Below are positions 4,772 to 5,917 of a stretch of 5,917 nt of DNA, one piece after another; positions within the stretch are counted from its first letter, which is position 1, and each line of letters opens with the position of its first letter. The stretch covers positions 1 to 5,917 of the forward strand of contig CAILTZ010000084.1 in NCBI GenBank assembly GCA_903837255.1, read 5' to 3'. The notes beneath the pieces were generated by a model, which worked only from the letters and a program-made list of their open reading frames with translations, was not told the origin of the DNA and searched no databases. The DNA comes from an uncultured Pirellula sp. Its GTDB lineage: Bacteria > Planctomycetota > Planctomycetia > Pirellulales > Pirellulaceae. The position numbers and the translations under genes are program-made.

Positions 4772-5917
4772 TCAAGTCCTGCGGAATATTTCGACACTGT
4801 GTTGGAATTCCTTGATTTCATCCAGTGGGAAAATAGGACGCTGGCATCTCTGATGCCCGAGCCCTCGCACATTTGCACTCGAGGATCCTGGAGCGTCGAT
4901 CAGCATCAACTCACTACACCACTGGGCATACATATGGTGCTGGCAATGCGGGGATTTTACAACAACGGCATCAAACTGCTTGGGATTCTGCCCGTTGGCG
5001 AAGAAATAGGAACGATCGTAAAGATTCACCCCTCGGCTCCCGACGACCAATGTAAAAGTCCCAGATTCTAAGACCGCCGTTTGCCCAGAATCCCAAAGCT
5101 CACCAAACGACTCGCTTCGGAATACTCCATCGCTCAAATGACGCACACGGCATCGAAGTTCCACAGGCTGAAAACGCCCTGGGTCCAACGTTCCACCAAG
5201 TCTAACGGAAACCTCTTGCCCTATCCCGGCTTGCATGGCGATCTCTACCGCCGGTCGATCCACAATAGGAATCAATGCCCGACCCTTGTAACCACATTCT
5301 AAGAGCGCCTTTAGCACCGCGTTGCTGTCTCCCGATGCACCAGAGCTGGTCGCATCGGCGGCATCTACCAATGCGATCGTCCCTGAATGATTCCCCAGGA
5401 CCCTCTGCTGCATCTGAGAAAGCGAGATCAAGGGGACCTGCATTCTCTCGTGGTGATCCCAAAACCGCTTGGCGATGCTCACGGCTAGCTCACCGGCCAG
5501 CGTTTCGTCGTTGTCGGTCGTCACGAAACTGTAGGTCCCTAGCTCTGGGACGTCGGTAAATGGATTTCCGATGAATACGCCCGCAGATAACCCCTCAGGG
5601 CTCTGCTCTGCTTGCTTGGCCATCGCGATGCACTGCCCAAATAGCCCCGTTTCCGTGATCAGTTCGTCGCCCCGGACCAAGGCGGGAATTGGTACTCTGG
5701 CCGTTACCGGGACCACTTTCCTGTCGATAATATCAATAAGCAACCGCGCTGCCCTGGCACCGGTCTCGAAAAAGTCAATGTGCGGATAGGTATGATAAGC
5801 CACGATCGCATCGGCATGCTGAAACATCTTGCGGGTCGCGATACCGTGGAGATCCAAGGATACGACGATCGGTAGCTTTTCACCAACAATGCGTCGCGTC
5901 TGCTCGAGCAGATAACC
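4772..5917 (-). CDS. M81 family metallopeptidase, MlrC-like (5'-partial)
   Basis: The last 381 residues are present; the family is usually about 490-500, so roughly the first 110-120 lie beyond the window edge. The frame is open through 5917, and the TTG at 5857 falls inside the conserved 'SLDLHG' strand, so it is not a start. Asp22 and His24 (visible numbering) in SLDLHG and His46 in TYPHID give the D-x-H-x21-H arrangement of the zinc site in the MlrC family. The N-terminal M81 domain ends around 'ELGTYSFVTTDND...LA'. The MlrC C-terminal domain follows, with 'LVDAADATSSGASGDSNA' (183-200), 'VVVKSPH' (318-324) and 'IDAPGSSS' (340-347). MlrC itself cleaves linearised microcystin in sphingomonads; most homologues, including planctomycete ones, have no known substrate, so toxin degradation should not be assumed. 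It ends at TGA (4774-4772), 29 nt before the enolase-superfamily gene, and is probably the upstream member of an operon. Confidence 0.93.
   Translation of the reverse strand, partial: GYLLEQTRRIVGEKLPIVVSLDLHGIATRKMFQHADAIVAYHTYPHIDFFETGARAARLLIDIIDRKVVPVTARVPIPALVRGDELITETGLFGQCIAMAKQAEQSPEGLSAGVFIGNPFTDVPELGTYSFVTTDNDETLAGELAVSIAKRFWDHHERMQVPLISLSQMQQRVLGNHSGTIALVDAADATSSGASGDSNAVLKALLECGYKGRALIPIVDRPAVEIAMQAGIGQEVSVRLGGTLDPGRFQPVELRCRVRHLSDGVFRSESFGELWDSGQTAVLESGTFTLVVGSRGVNLYDRSYFFANGQNPKQFDAVVVKSPHCQHHMYAQWCSELMLIDAPGSSSANVRGLGHQRCQRPIFPLDEIKEFQHSVEIFRRT

Noticed and set aside
4743..4775. Upstream in-frame starts (TTG at 4775 overlapping the peptidase stop, ATG at 4763) for the enolase-superfamily gene
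   Set aside because: The added residues are not typical of the family and their ribosome sites are poorly spaced. The ATG at 4742 has AAAAGGA 5 nt upstream.
4772..5917. Calling the M81 protein a microcystin-degrading MlrC
   Set aside because: The domain match is to the broad family. No mlrA, mlrB or mlrD neighbour is visible, and similar proteins are common in bacteria with no known link to microcystin.

Overview
The window most likely comes from a planctomycete of the Pirellulaceae type (Rhodopirellula/Pirellula-like). This is an inference from the gene mix and not from a marker gene. It rests on a giant cadherin-repeat protein ending in an Ig-like domain and a 'PLDVL' type I dockerin, a short RRM protein with a glycine-rich tail, and an enolase-superfamily enzyme next to an M81 (MlrC-like) metallopeptidase. 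GC content looks moderate.

Layout. Positions 1-2600 (+) hold the C-terminal part of a large secreted or surface protein. It has a partial cadherin-like repeat, six complete repeats of about 95-100 residues, one Ig-like domain, a two-loop dockerin and a basic tail. Its N-terminus lies outside the window. Positions 2601-2953 are non-coding. They contain tandem hairpins just after the stop codon, then a well-formed sigma70-type promoter (TTGACT-17-GATAAT) and a leader of about 130 nt with two possible hairpins. Positions 2954-3400 (+) encode a 148-residue RRM protein with a Gly/Tyr/Arg-rich tail, followed by a textbook intrinsic terminator at 3414-3447. Positions 3448-3605 are a convergent intergenic gap. 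Positions 3606-4742 (-) encode a mandelate racemase/muconate lactonizing enzyme family protein. Positions 4772-5917 (-) encode the C-terminal 381 residues of an M81/MlrC-like metallopeptidase, whose N-terminus is cut by the window edge.

How the genes relate. The two minus-strand genes are 29 nt apart with no visible promoter between them, so they are probably co-transcribed, peptidase first. They may act on the same unidentified substrate. The RRM gene has its own promoter and terminator and is probably monocistronic. The cadherin/dockerin gene is an independent upstream unit. I see no mobile element, CRISPR array, tRNA or rRNA, and no convincing new multi-gene system. The points most worth a second look are the RRM gene's structured leader and codon-restricted tail, the altered lysine motif of the enolase-superfamily enzyme, and the uneven calcium-site conservation between cadherin repeats.
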